In this document: positions 43,829 through 52,052 of the stretch, piece after piece
Layout: every line of letters begins with the position of its first letter
How positions within the stretch are numbered: position 1 is the stretch's first letter
Position numbers and translations under genes: made by a program
Notes under the pieces: generated by a model
Told to the model about the DNA's origin: nothing
The model's database searches: none
The model's input: only the letters and a program-made list of their open reading frames with translations
NCBI GenBank assembly: GCA_016795155.1
Contig: JAEUIE010000055.1
Location: 1-64,000 of the forward strand
Length of the DNA: 64,000 nucleotides
Reading direction: 5' to 3'
Origin: Planctomycetia bacterium
GTDB lineage: Bacteria; Planctomycetota; Planctomycetia; Gemmatales; HRBIN36

Positions 43829-44575
43829 ATGGCTGCGTTTCGAGAGCATATCGCCTTTTCCACTGTTTTGGGAGTCGGTTATGCTGTTGGCTTGAAATCG
43901 CTTGGGTTTGAACCCGCGCAGGCAGTACTCGCTGGCAGCATATGCAGCCTATCAGGCATGTTGCCTGACCTCGATAGCGACAGTGGCAGACCCGTCCGGG
44001 AGATGTTCAGCTTCATCGCTGCCGCCTGCAGCATTCTGATCTTTCACAAACTGGGGGATGGGAATCTCGAATTCCGCTTGCTCCTGGCCGGCGGTATGTA
44101 CTTGTTCATGCGTTTCGGATTTTCATACCTGTTCAAGCAACTGACCGTGCATCGTGGCATGTGTCACAGCATTCCTGCTGCACTGATTGCAGCCATTTCC
44201 GCTTATCTGCTCTTTGTCAGCGAAGGCGACCGCATTGCATTGGCGATGGCTGGTGGTGTTCTGATTGGATTTGTTTCCCATTTGTTGCTGGATGAAATAT
44301 ATGCTGTCGATTTTCGTGGGCTGAAGCCCAAATTGAACCAGTTTGCCGGCAGCGCATTAAAACTCTTCTCCAAGAACACTGCAGCTACCGTGGTAACCTG
44401 GGGATTGCTGTTTCTGCTCAGTTATCGTGTAGCAGTGGTGGAAGGAGTGTTGCCAGAAGGACTTCCAAGTGTTGCAGACCTGCGTGAAGCCCGTAATTCA
44501 CTGTTTGAAAAACTGGGTATCAGCAAGGATCGTGGTAAGCCACTCAGCATGAACACCACTATTTCAAAGAACTGA
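43829..44575 (+). CDS. YdjM-like membrane-bound hydrolase family protein
   Basis: 248 residues. AFREHIAFSTVLGVGYAVGL, then AGSICSLSGMLPDLDSDSGR, with FKQLTVHRGMCHSIPAALIA and GFVSHLLLDEIYAVDF. The spaced His and Asp residues around membrane helices match the YdjM (DUF457) membrane-bound metal-dependent hydrolase family. The role is unknown; homologues are tied to envelope stress in some bacteria. Its last 17 bases overlap the 3' end of the convergent gene 44559-45641. Confidence 0.8.
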   Translation: MAAFREHIAFSTVLGVGYAVGLKSLGFEPAQAVLAGSICSLSGMLPDLDSDSGRPVREMFSFIAAACSILIFHKLGDGNLEFRLLLAGGMYLFMRFGFSYLFKQLTVHRGMCHSIPAALIAAISAYLLFVSEGDRIALAMAGGVLIGFVSHLLLDEIYAVDFRGLKPKLNQFAGSALKLFSKNTAATVVTWGLLFLLSYRVAVVEGVLPEGLPSVADLREARNSLFEKLGISKDRGKPLSMNTTISKN

Positions 44576-45641
44576 TCCAGCTACGAATCAGATTGACACC
44601 CTCTTCATCCACCATGCGGCGTGGCAACTCAGGCATCATGATGCCTGGCTCCGTCGATTCGAGCCGATGAATCAGAATCGATTCATCTGGCTTGCCAGGC
44701 ACCACATCATAGAGTTTACCGCCCGAACCACGACCAGCAGCAACAGGAGTTTTCATAACACCACGCTTAGCTGGTTCCAGCTGCGTATAGCGCAAATCGA
44801 GCCCAGATTGACGTGCCGGGCCGGTGGGATCGTGACAGTGAGCACAGTTGATATCAAGCCAGGCTCGTACCCGTTGTTCCAGCGAACCGGTTGTTTCCTG
44901 ATTCCAGACTGGCACCGCATGTACCTGCTGCCCATTCTTCAAACCTTGCAGTACACCTGCATCCCGCCAGAGTTCCAACTGATTGGCTCCGGCCATCGTT
45001 CCTGGTGGCGGCCTGTTGAGATTCCTGGGCTTGGGGCCGATGGGTTGATTGGTCGGGCCATGACAGCCTTTGCATTGGTTGGCATTGGGAACGATGTAGG
45101 CATTGGTCCGTTCGTTGCCGTCAAAATGAGTCCATTTGGACTGCACGATGGAACCGGTCAGTTTCTGGGTCGCTGCTGTCTGCTCATCATTCCAGAGGTA
45201 GCTGACACCAATCCAGCCTGCCGCTTCCCGTTTCAGGATGCGAGTTTCCAGTAACTTCTGTCCTTTGGCGGGGTCACGCTGATCATGTGGGTAAGCAAAA
45301 GTCTTGGCAATCAGCGTTCCAACAGGAAACTCCAGTGATGCATCTTCGTTGATGAATTGCATGCTGCTCCCTGCCGGGAGCTTGATGAAGCGATACTTGG
45401 CAGTGTAATCGGAAAAGAGTGGCGTGTTCAACTCGTAATGCAATACACCTGCTACAGGCTCCTGCTCTGCAATAGGCCCCTGGAATAACTGAAGATCTGC
45501 CAGCGAATTGGGCAGTTCATCCCATTGCTGGGATGAGCCCGCCTTCTGAACCTTGGTGGCTTCCGTTTTCCCGCAACCTGAACATACGACTGCCAGACAC
45601 ACCCATGCTGCGAGGCTGATTCTTGTTGCTTGTCTTATCAT
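44559..45641 (-). CDS. Dihaem cytochrome-like lipoprotein, HNE_0200 (TIGR03806) family
   Basis: 360 residues. A lipobox (VVCSGC) closes the signal peptide, so it is a lipoprotein. Two CxxCH haem-binding motifs occur, NQCKGCHGP and NCAHCHDP. The beginning of the mature part, LADLQLFQG, then VLHYELNTPLFSDYTAKYRF, matches the TIGR03806 family, whose members sit next to beta-helix genes of the TIGR03805 type, as here. It is probably a periplasmic electron carrier acting with its partner; the chemistry is not known. It lies eight bases after the beta-helix gene. Confidence 0.82.
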   Translation of the reverse strand: MIRQATRISLAAWVCLAVVCSGCGKTEATKVQKAGSSQQWDELPNSLADLQLFQGPIAEQEPVAGVLHYELNTPLFSDYTAKYRFIKLPAGSSMQFINEDASLEFPVGTLIAKTFAYPHDQRDPAKGQKLLETRILKREAAGWIGVSYLWNDEQTAATQKLTGSIVQSKWTHFDGNERTNAYIVPNANQCKGCHGPTNQPIGPKPRNLNRPPPGTMAGANQLELWRDAGVLQGLKNGQQVHAVPVWNQETTGSLEQRVRAWLDINCAHCHDPTGPARQSGLDLRYTQLEPAKRGVMKTPVAAGRGSGGKLYDVVPGKPDESILIHRLESTEPGIMMPELPRRMVDEEGVNLIRSWISSLK

Positions 45642-45648
45642 AGGTTGC

Positions 45649-46908
45649 TTACTTCAACTCCACCGCAGGCAGTGCTGGCAATGTCCCGGCAACGGAAGCG
45701 ATGTTACGTTCGATTTTGGGCTTACCTAATGCGAACTTCAGAATATCGCCGCCGGTGTAATTCAAGTTAACAAAGCGTGCTTTGTCTTGATTCGAGATCT
45801 TCAAGCGTTTCTCTTCAGGCAGCTTGCCATCGACTTGCTTTTTGGGATCAGTATTGCCATCGTACAGAATGTCAGGCAATGGCTTGCCTAAGAGGCCAGT
45901 GAGCAGTAATCCCATTTCGCCACCGGGTGAGTTGCCATTCTCTTCAAATACATTGTCGTGAACGTAAATACCTTCAGGATATGGGTCATAATCCTTATCC
46001 TGAATCGGCTTCTGCACCAGGTGGTAGCTGATGATCGACAAACCAGTGGTATTGTTCTGCTTGACCTGATTCTGAAAGAGTTCCACCTGGTCGCTGGCCA
46101 GCACCATCATGCCCGTTCCCGGAGGTACTGTGGCTACAATGTTGCCCTTGGGTGCAAAGTTGCGATGATTGTTGGCAATCACCGTGTTCCTGAACACCCG
46201 CACCTGCTTACCATTCTTGGCGGGCAAGTCAGGCAGATCAAACACCAGCAACCCGCCGGTGTTGTTGGTCGAGTAATTGTCAAAGACATCCACTTCGGTG
46301 CAATTTTCGATCTCGATGCCTGCCACATTGCGGGTTGCCTTGCAATTCTTCACGATAACCTGCTTTGATTGACCGACATAGATACCAGCATCGGATGCGC
46401 ACTCAGCTTCGCAGCCATCAATAATTACATGGCTGCACTGTACCGGATACAGGCCGTACGCTCCATTGGTTTCTGCAGGACCACCCGTCCAGCGAGCACG
46501 CACTTTGGTCAGCGTAACATTGGTGGCGCCGTTGATTTTCAAAGCATCACCCTTGGTGTCTTCAATGGTCAGTCCTTCCATTTTGAAATCATTCCCGGTC
46601 ACCAAGATTCCTTCCTTGCCCTGATCCTGTTCCTTAAATGAAAGAATGGTCTGATCCATGCCTGCTCCGCGGATAGTCACACCGGGAACGGTTAGCGAAA
46701 GACTGGTATTGAAGGAATACGTCCCTGCAGCCAACTCAAGGGTTATCCCCGTTTTGGCCTTGATCAGCGCAGCAAGAATGTCTTCCTGTGCCTTATCCGA
46801 AGGATGGAATTGCAGCACTACGTCATTACAGGAATTCCCTGAAACATTCACCGGGTTGTTATTCGAGCAACCCGCCAGGAGTAACAGTGCCAGAAGTATG
46901 AAGCGCAT
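45649..46908 (-). CDS. Parallel beta-helix lipoprotein, TIGR03805-like
   Basis: 419 residues. A short lipoprotein signal (LLALLLLAGC) begins it. Then comes TLELAAGTYSFNTSLSLTV and many NVTL, VIVKNCKA and VDVFDNYSTNNTGGL units of a right-handed parallel beta-helix like pectate-lyase or NosD folds. It is the partner of the dihaem lipoprotein with which it is co-transcribed, and such pairs recur together in bacteria. It may present a polysaccharide or act as a surface scaffold; no catalytic residue can be named. Confidence 0.85.
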   Translation of the reverse strand: MRFILLALLLLAGCSNNNPVNVSGNSCNDVVLQFHPSDKAQEDILAALIKAKTGITLELAAGTYSFNTSLSLTVPGVTIRGAGMDQTILSFKEQDQGKEGILVTGNDFKMEGLTIEDTKGDALKINGATNVTLTKVRARWTGGPAETNGAYGLYPVQCSHVIIDGCEAECASDAGIYVGQSKQVIVKNCKATRNVAGIEIENCTEVDVFDNYSTNNTGGLLVFDLPDLPAKNGKQVRVFRNTVIANNHRNFAPKGNIVATVPPGTGMMVLASDQVELFQNQVKQNNTTGLSIISYHLVQKPIQDKDYDPYPEGIYVHDNVFEENGNSPGGEMGLLLTGLLGKPLPDILYDGNTDPKKQVDGKLPEEKRLKISNQDKARFVNLNYTGGDILKFALGKPKIERNIASVAGTLPALPAVELK

Positions 46909-46991
46909 GAAATCACCTCAATAGATAAGACATTACTGCTGTACCTTACAATAGTGCGAGAATCTTCGCTAGAACAATCGTCCCGCCTGTA

Positions 46992-47408
46992 TTAGTTTTG
47001 CAGACCAAGCAGTTGGCCCAACCAGCGAAACATGGAAAAAACCGGAAATCGCTCCGGACTGCGGCAATACTCCACCAGTAACGCAGCAATATGGGGACAG
47101 ATGCCATACTTGCCAATGGAACACGAACAATTCGCTTTGTCTATCCGGCCATCAACGACATTGGCACGAACCTGATAATACAGGCTGCCATGTCTTTTGC
47201 CTTCACAGTAGGCCTTGATCCAAGTGCCTCGTCGTGAATGGTGAAAGAGCAACGACTGTTCGACGTATTTGAGGCCACGATTAAACTGCACCTCACCCAC
47301 CCAGGTATGAATAATGTTCTCTGCAATGGGTGCCTGACCTCTGCGTGCAACTGTCTTACGTTGCCTGCTTTGTCTCGAAGTTTTTCTATGATTGACCGAA
47401 CTCATATC
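46992..47408 (-). CDS. SWIM zinc-finger protein
   Basis: About 138 residues from the ATG at 47408; an in-frame start at 47456 would add a less typical stretch. The N-terminus is very basic (HRKTSRQSRQRKTVARRGQA). The centre carries the SWIM signature CSCSIGKYGICPHIAALLVE, with CxC and CxH chelating zinc. Such fingers bind nucleic acid or protein partners. There is no helicase domain attached. It lies 64 bases beyond the APH-like gene, which is transcribed first. Confidence 0.78.
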   Translation of the reverse strand, partial: DMSSVNHRKTSRQSRQRKTVARRGQAPIAENIIHTWVGEVQFNRGLKYVEQSLLFHHSRRGTWIKAYCEGKRHGSLYYQVRANVVDGRIDKANCSCSIGKYGICPHIAALLVEYCRSPERFPVFSMFRWLGQLLGLQN

Positions 47409-47472
47409 ATTCCTTTTCGTTTCACTCCAATTATTGATTATATTTAGCCGGGGCATGAGTAGTCCTTTACGA

Positions 47473-48456
47473 TCAGAAAACAGGTTGATTTCTCAGACTG
47501 CAGAACCGATTAAGCAGGAACTGCAATCGCCTTTCACCCTCCTGAATGAAGGAAACAGCACGTTTCGCTTTCATCAGCCAGGTAAGCCAATTTCCGATGG
47601 CAACCAGCAATCCCCACGTTTCAAGCAGCGTGCGTAACTGATCGAACTCTGAAGATGTTGATCCATACTCTGCCAGGGCACTGGACCTGATTGCAGGGTG
47701 AACCGATTCCATCGATCCAAACAGCCTTGCCAAATCCTGAGCAGGGTGATCATAACGCATTCCACCGTAGTCCACGATACCAGTTATCAACTGGTCTTTG
47801 AACAGGAAGTGTTCGATACGGCAATCGGCCAGACAAGGGTGTTGACCGACCTTGCGAGACAACCAGGGACCAAGCGCATTCAGCCCCGATGCTCGATATC
47901 GCTGAATGGTTTCTGCAGCATGAGCGTACACAGGTAGATCCGGGATTGCCTTGAAAAAGCCATGCTGCCAGGCTAAGAGCTTTTCATGCTGAATTTGCAC
48001 AGCGCGACACTGCGTCATAACTCGATGACCCATCCGCCGCCAAATGGTATGCAGTTGGGAGATGACACGGACGATCTGCTTCAGTTGTTCTTCCGAAGGA
48101 TTCAGGCAGGGTTCACCTGGTATCCAGGTACAGACATCCCAATATTGGTGTTGCGATTCCACCGTTGTCGATCCAGTATAAGTGGGCAATACTGCAGGCA
48201 CACAGTTGAGTCCCTCCACTCTGGCTTGATTCATCATCGCATGTATTTCAGTCAACTGCATGTGGACGGGATGCCCCATCGGCCATTGCTTGACCGCCAA
48301 TATCTGTTGCGCTGTTTCTACTTTCCAGACCCTGGCGCCGGAAAAACTTGCCGGCTGCAGAGTTACCGATTTAGAGCGTTCCAAACATGGGAATTGCCTG
48401 CACACTTCATGCGGAATTTCCGTATTGTACTGGTGAGTCTTCATACGGTTCACCAA
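47473..48456 (-). CDS. APH-like phosphotransferase-fold protein with degenerate catalytic loop
   Basis: 327 residues. SVTLQPASFSGARVWKVETA and ILAVKQWP fit the small lobe of an aminoglycoside/choline-kinase-like fold. In the catalytic loop the usual HGDxxxxN reads LADCRIEH, so the Asp stays but the His and the Asn are lost. The Mg-binding GIVDYGGMRYDHPAQDLARL segment is intact. It may bind but not efficiently phosphorylate a small molecule. It is divergent from the DUF1080 gene and lies upstream of the SWIM gene. Confidence 0.7.
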   Translation of the reverse strand: MVNRMKTHQYNTEIPHEVCRQFPCLERSKSVTLQPASFSGARVWKVETAQQILAVKQWPMGHPVHMQLTEIHAMMNQARVEGLNCVPAVLPTYTGSTTVESQHQYWDVCTWIPGEPCLNPSEEQLKQIVRVISQLHTIWRRMGHRVMTQCRAVQIQHEKLLAWQHGFFKAIPDLPVYAHAAETIQRYRASGLNALGPWLSRKVGQHPCLADCRIEHFLFKDQLITGIVDYGGMRYDHPAQDLARLFGSMESVHPAIRSSALAEYGSTSSEFDQLRTLLETWGLLVAIGNWLTWLMKAKRAVSFIQEGERRLQFLLNRFCSLRNQPVF

Positions 48457-48506
48457 ACGATAAACAGACCACTTGCCGATTCAAACCATTTCATGGGAGC
48501 ACCTTG

Positions 48507-49100
48507 ATGCATTCTGGTTTAGCTTTTCTGATCTTAACCTGTGGCCTGTTGTCACCTCAAGAGGGATCGCCTACTCCGGGCAACGTCGCCTGGAAGGGCC
48601 TGGACAAACACTGGTCCGTTCGCCAGGACTGTATCTACGGCACCACGCAACCCAAAGGCATCGACTTCAATACGTTTCTCTGTTCCCAAAAGGAATTCCG
48701 GGATGTTGAACTGAGCCTGAAAGTCAACATCGTTAACGGAAAAGGAAATAGTGGTATTCAGATTCGTTCGAAGATCATCGATCAGAAGAAATTTGTTGTG
48801 GCCGGTCCCCAATGCGACATGGGCCAACAATACTGGGGCAGCCTGTATGGCGAACAGTTTGGCGGCATGATGAAAGCCTCTGACCCGGAAACTGTCAAGA
48901 AAGTTATCAAGACCAATGATTTCAACGACTACTACATTTTGTGCCAGGGCAAACGAGTGGTCATCAAGATCAACGGAACGACCATGCTCGATGGCAGCTT
49001 TGACAAGCTTCCCGATTCTGGCATCATCGCACTGCAGATTCATGGCGGCGGACCGATGGACGTCATTTTCAAAGACATCGTCATCAAGGAATTGAAGTAA
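48507..49100 (+). CDS. Secreted DUF1080 (3-keto-disaccharide hydrolase-like) protein
   Basis: About 197 residues from the ATG at 48507, which gives a signal peptide (SGLAFLILTCGLLS). The jelly-roll domain has FRDVELSLKVNIVNGKGNSG, then IQIRSKIID, and near the end SGIIALQIHGGGPMDVIFKD. These are hallmark DUF1080 motifs (concanavalin-like fold). Members act on, or bind, oxidised disaccharides outside the cytoplasm. The family is greatly expanded in planctomycetes. The next gene follows after four bases. Confidence 0.85.
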   Translation: MHSGLAFLILTCGLLSPQEGSPTPGNVAWKGLDKHWSVRQDCIYGTTQPKGIDFNTFLCSQKEFRDVELSLKVNIVNGKGNSGIQIRSKIIDQKKFVVAGPQCDMGQQYWGSLYGEQFGGMMKASDPETVKKVIKTNDFNDYYILCQGKRVVIKINGTTMLDGSFDKLPDSGIIALQIHGGGPMDVIFKDIVIKELK

Positions 49101-49104
49101 TTCC

Positions 49105-49860
49105 ATGAACGAACGCCTGCGTCACGAACAACACTTTCATGATGAGCAGGCCCAGGAACGCCGCCAGGGCTGGGAAGCAAACCCAGCCTTGTTGCGTTTT
49201 CCTGCCGAAGATTATCTTGACCATGAACCGTGGGTACGCCCGGCACTCGCCAGACTTGGCAACCTGCAATATAAGCGAGTTGTGGACTTTGGCTGCGGGC
49301 ACGGCATGGCGTCAACCAGCCTGGCACGCATGGGTGCCCATGTAATCGCTTTCGATCTTTCTTCAGGCTACGTGCACGAAGCAGTGTGCAGAGCGAAAAG
49401 CAACCAAGTCGCAATTGAGGGTGTAGTGGCTGATGGCGCTCATTTACCTTTTCGAGATGGCAGTATGGACGCCATCTGGGGTGTCGCCATACTGCATCAT
49501 CTGGAACTGACCCATGCAGCTAAGGAAATCAAACGAGTGCTGGCACCTGGCGGACAGGCCGTTTTCTGTGAGCCTTGGGGAGGCAACCAACTCCTAGAAC
49601 TGGCCCGGCGTTACCTGCCCTACGCCGGTAAGGAACGGACTGCCGATGAAAGACCGTTGACTGCGGACGATCTACGCCAGATTCAAACAGTATTTCCCAG
49701 TGCTGAATTACAGTTCGTGCAGTTGTCGGGCATGATCCGCCGAGCATGGAAAAACTGTCCGTTGCTTCCCATGCTCGATCGATTGGACGGTGCCATTTTA
49801 CGCCACTGGCTAACACTCCGGCCCTGGTGCCGGTATGTTGTAGTGCATTTAATCAAGTAG
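49105..49860 (+). CDS. Class I SAM-dependent methyltransferase
   Basis: 251 residues. Motif I is RVVDFGCGHGMASTSLARMG (about residues 53-72), motif II is HVIAFDLSSGYVHEA, then VVADGAHLPFRDGSMDAIWG and the late motif RVLAPGGQAVFCEPWGGNQ. This is a typical small-molecule Rossmann methyltransferase of the Methyltransf_11 type. The substrate is unknown. It is coupled to the DUF1080 gene and convergent with the thioredoxin-fold gene, the stops lying four bases apart. Confidence 0.87.
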   Translation: MNERLRHEQHFHDEQAQERRQGWEANPALLRFPAEDYLDHEPWVRPALARLGNLQYKRVVDFGCGHGMASTSLARMGAHVIAFDLSSGYVHEAVCRAKSNQVAIEGVVADGAHLPFRDGSMDAIWGVAILHHLELTHAAKEIKRVLAPGGQAVFCEPWGGNQLLELARRYLPYAGKERTADERPLTADDLRQIQTVFPSAELQFVQLSGMIRRAWKNCPLLPMLDRLDGAILRHWLTLRPWCRYVVVHLIK

Positions 49861-49863
49861 TTT

Positions 49864-50370
49864 CTACCGTTCCTTCAACAGCAACTTGATCTTGTCATGC
49901 ATGATGGTATCGCCCTTGGCGCCCTGCCACTTCAGTTCACCATCCCACCGGAAACGACCATTGCCTTTCTTGTCAATGAGATAAACACTGGGCCAGATGC
50001 GGTTGCCGTACCGGTTCCAGTTCGCCTGGTTATTATCCACTGCAACAGGATGAGTCAGGCCGGCATCTTCCAGTTTCTTTTTCAGCTTGTCAATTTTGTA
50101 CTCAGTCTCGGTTTCAGGTGTATGAATACCGATGATGACCACTTCGCTATTCTTATAACGTTCCTGCACTTCCCTGTACCAGGGATAGTTTCGGACACAG
50201 TTGATTCAGCCGAATGCAAAGAAATGGACCACCACCACTTTGCCTCGCAGTTCCGAAAGCTTCAGCGGCTTGGAGTTGACCCATTCGGTCACTTTGTTGA
50301 ATTCCGGAGCGGGGGTTTTGAATTCTGCCTGCGGCGCAGCAAGCGATACCAGCAACACCATCGGTAACAT
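49864..50370 (-). CDS. Secreted thioredoxin-fold protein with in-frame TGA at the redox Cys: probable selenoprotein
   Basis: The ATG at 50370, with AGGAGA at 50378-50383, starts a signal peptide (MLPMVLLVSLAAPQA). The domain goes on with SELRGKVVVVHFFAFG, TGA (50206-50208, codon 55), then INCVRNYPWYREV and VVIIGIHTPETETEYK to the stop at 49864. Relatives of this fold read F-x-C-I-N-C here, so TGA replaces the first Cys and C58 is the partner (UxxC). Both sides are open and conserved in type, and no other lesion is seen. A hairpin at 50171-50185 could be a SECIS. With read-through the protein has 168 residues. The alternative is a nonsense mutation or read error leaving only the C-terminal part. 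Confidence 0.75.
50171..50185 (-). promoter_or_regulatory. Possible bacterial SECIS hairpin
   Basis: On the minus strand TCCCTG, loop GTA, CAGGGA form a perfect 6-bp stem. The loop starts with G, and 26 bases separate the TGA (50206-50208) from the loop. Known bacterial SECIS elements lie just downstream of the Sec codon with an apical loop roughly 16-37 bases away and a G at its start. It is coding, as expected of bacterial SECIS. Confidence 0.6.
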
Positions 50371-50575
50371 CAGCGTTTCTCCTGTAACCCTTGAGAAGTG
50401 AGAGTAAGGGCTTGTTGCAGAGGATTTGAAGTTTCTGCAACAATGATTGGTATCAATAAACTATGCCATCCCGGTTGAAGTTCCATATTAATTCTGTCAA
50501 TGATTGACTTCCACACCTTGATGGAGTGCAATGAGCACACTCCTGATCTTTACTCTCTGATGAGGTTCAGAAACG

Positions 50576-51721
50576 ATGGCCGCTAAACCCCTGCGTATTG
50601 GAATGATCGGTTACGGATTCATGGGTCGGGCTCATTCTAACGGCTATCGTAAAGTCGGGAATTTCTTTGATCTGAAACATCAGCCGGTTCTGCAGGCAGC
50701 CTGTGCCCGCAATGAACAGGCAGTCAAAGCGTTTGCTGACAAATGGGGTTACGCCAGCACTGAAACCGATTGGCGCAAGCTGGTCGAACGCAAAGACATT
50801 GATGCCATCGACATCTGCACCCCCAACAACACCCACAAGGAAATTGCTCTGGCTGCTGCAGCCAACGGCAAGATGATTCTCTGTGAAAAACCACTCTCCA
50901 TGAACGGTTCGGAAGGCCGTGAGATGGTGGCTGCTGTCGAAAAGGCCAAAGTGAAAAACATGGTCTGGTACAACTACCGCCGTGTGCCTGCGGTGACACT
51001 CGCCAAGCAACTGATTGACAGTGGCAAACTGGGCCGCATTTTCCATTACCGTGCCAAATTCCTGCAGGATTGGACCATCAGCCCCGATCTGCCTCAGGGT
51101 GGCAATGGCCTGTGGCGGCTCGATGTCGGCGCAGCTGGTTCCGGCGTAACAGGCGATCTACTCGCACATTGCATCGATACTGCCCTTTGGCTCAATGGCG
51201 ACATCAACACCGTCAGTGCCATGACCGAAACTTTCATTAAGGAACGGCAGCACAACCTCACTGGCAAGAAAGAAAAAGTGGGCATCGACGATGCCTGTGC
51301 ATTCCTGTGCCGCTTCAACAACGGCTCGCTGGCTACCTTCGAATCGACCCGCTATGCCCGGGGCCACAAGGCACTCTACACTTTTGAAATCAATGGCGAG
51401 CATGCCTCCATCGCCTGGGATCTACACGACCTGCACCGGCTGCAGTATTTCGATCATAGTGACGAAGGCATTGTCCGCGGCTGGAGAAGCATCCATGTCA
51501 CCGATGGCGACCACCCCTATATGGGCAAATGGTGGGTGCCTGGCTTACAGATTGGGTATGAACATTCCTTTGTCCACCAGGTTGCCGATTTCTGCGAAAG
51601 TCTGGAAACCGGCAAGCCAGCTATGCCCGATTTCCGCGATGCACTGCGGACACAGTATGTGTGTGATGCAGTGCTCGACTCAGCACGTGATGGAAAGTGG
51701 AATAAAGTTGAGCAGGTTTAA
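50576..51721 (+). CDS. Gfo/Idh/MocA family oxidoreductase, cytoplasmic
   Basis: 381 residues. [18 protein letters not shown] starts the Rossmann fold, [20 protein letters not shown] and [11 protein letters not shown] follow; the EKP Lys is conserved. The C-terminal lid has [20 protein letters not shown] with the active-site-like DLLAHCID. No signal peptide, unlike the family member at 19995-21539. It oxidises or epimerises sugars or inositols with NAD(P). Its stop shares one base with the start of the next gene. Confidence 0.9.
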   Translation: MAAKPLRIGMIGYGFMGRAHSNGYRKVGNFFDLKHQPVLQAACARNEQAVKAFADKWGYASTETDWRKLVERKDIDAIDICTPNNTHKEIALAAAANGKMILCEKPLSMNGSEGREMVAAVEKAKVKNMVWYNYRRVPAVTLAKQLIDSGKLGRIFHYRAKFLQDWTISPDLPQGGNGLWRLDVGAAGSGVTGDLLAHCIDTALWLNGDINTVSAMTETFIKERQHNLTGKKEKVGIDDACAFLCRFNNGSLATFESTRYARGHKALYTFEINGEHASIAWDLHDLHRLQYFDHSDEGIVRGWRSIHVTDGDHPYMGKWWVPGLQIGYEHSFVHQVADFCESLETGKPAMPDFRDALRTQYVCDAVLDSARDGKWNKVEQV

Positions 51722-52011
51722 TGACACCGGAACAGATTAAACAACTGACGCAGCTTCCCACGGATCAATGCCTCATCACCCAAGCTCTCTGGCACGATGC
51801 CCACGGCGACTGGAAAGCAGCCCATTCCTGTGCTCAGGAAGATCATACCCACATGGGTTCCTGGATGCATGCCTACCTGCACCGCAAGGAAGGGGATATT
51901 GGCAACGCCCGTTACTGGTACAGTCAGGCGGGAAGGCCGGTGTTTCAAGGAGGCCTGCAGGAGGAATGGGCCGCCATCGCCCAGGCACTTAATGAAACAG
52001 CCCGGGATTAA
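51721..52011 (+). CDS. Small hypothetical protein coupled to the oxidoreductase
   Basis: 96 residues. The ATG overlaps the previous stop by one base (TAATG), so it is translationally coupled to the Gfo/Idh gene. The content is helical and aromatic with LWHDAHGDWKAAHSCAQEDH and YLHRKEGDIGNARYWYSQAG, like a short two-helix TPR-type protein seen in planctomycetes and other phyla. No catalytic residue can be named. A hairpin (51999-52020) overlaps the end of the gene. Confidence 0.7.
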   Translation: MTPEQIKQLTQLPTDQCLITQALWHDAHGDWKAAHSCAQEDHTHMGSWMHAYLHRKEGDIGNARYWYSQAGRPVFQGGLQEEWAAIAQALNETARD

Positions 52012-52020
52012 CTCCGGGCT
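51999..52020. terminator. Terminator-like hairpin at a convergent junction
   Basis: AGCCCGG (51999-52005) pairs with CCGGGCT (52014-52020), 7 bp with an 8-base loop, followed by ATCTTGCATTTCT. It lies at the end of the gene at 51721-52011 and before the stop of the convergent gene at 52053. Confidence 0.6.
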
Positions 52021-52052
52021 ATCTTGCATTTCTATTGTAGGCTGACAGTTGC

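Noticed and set aside
49864-50169. A separate short gene starting at the GTG at 50169
   Set aside because: The frame lacks the first strands of the thioredoxin fold, and a well-formed start with signal peptide and ribosome-binding site lies upstream at 50370 in the same frame.
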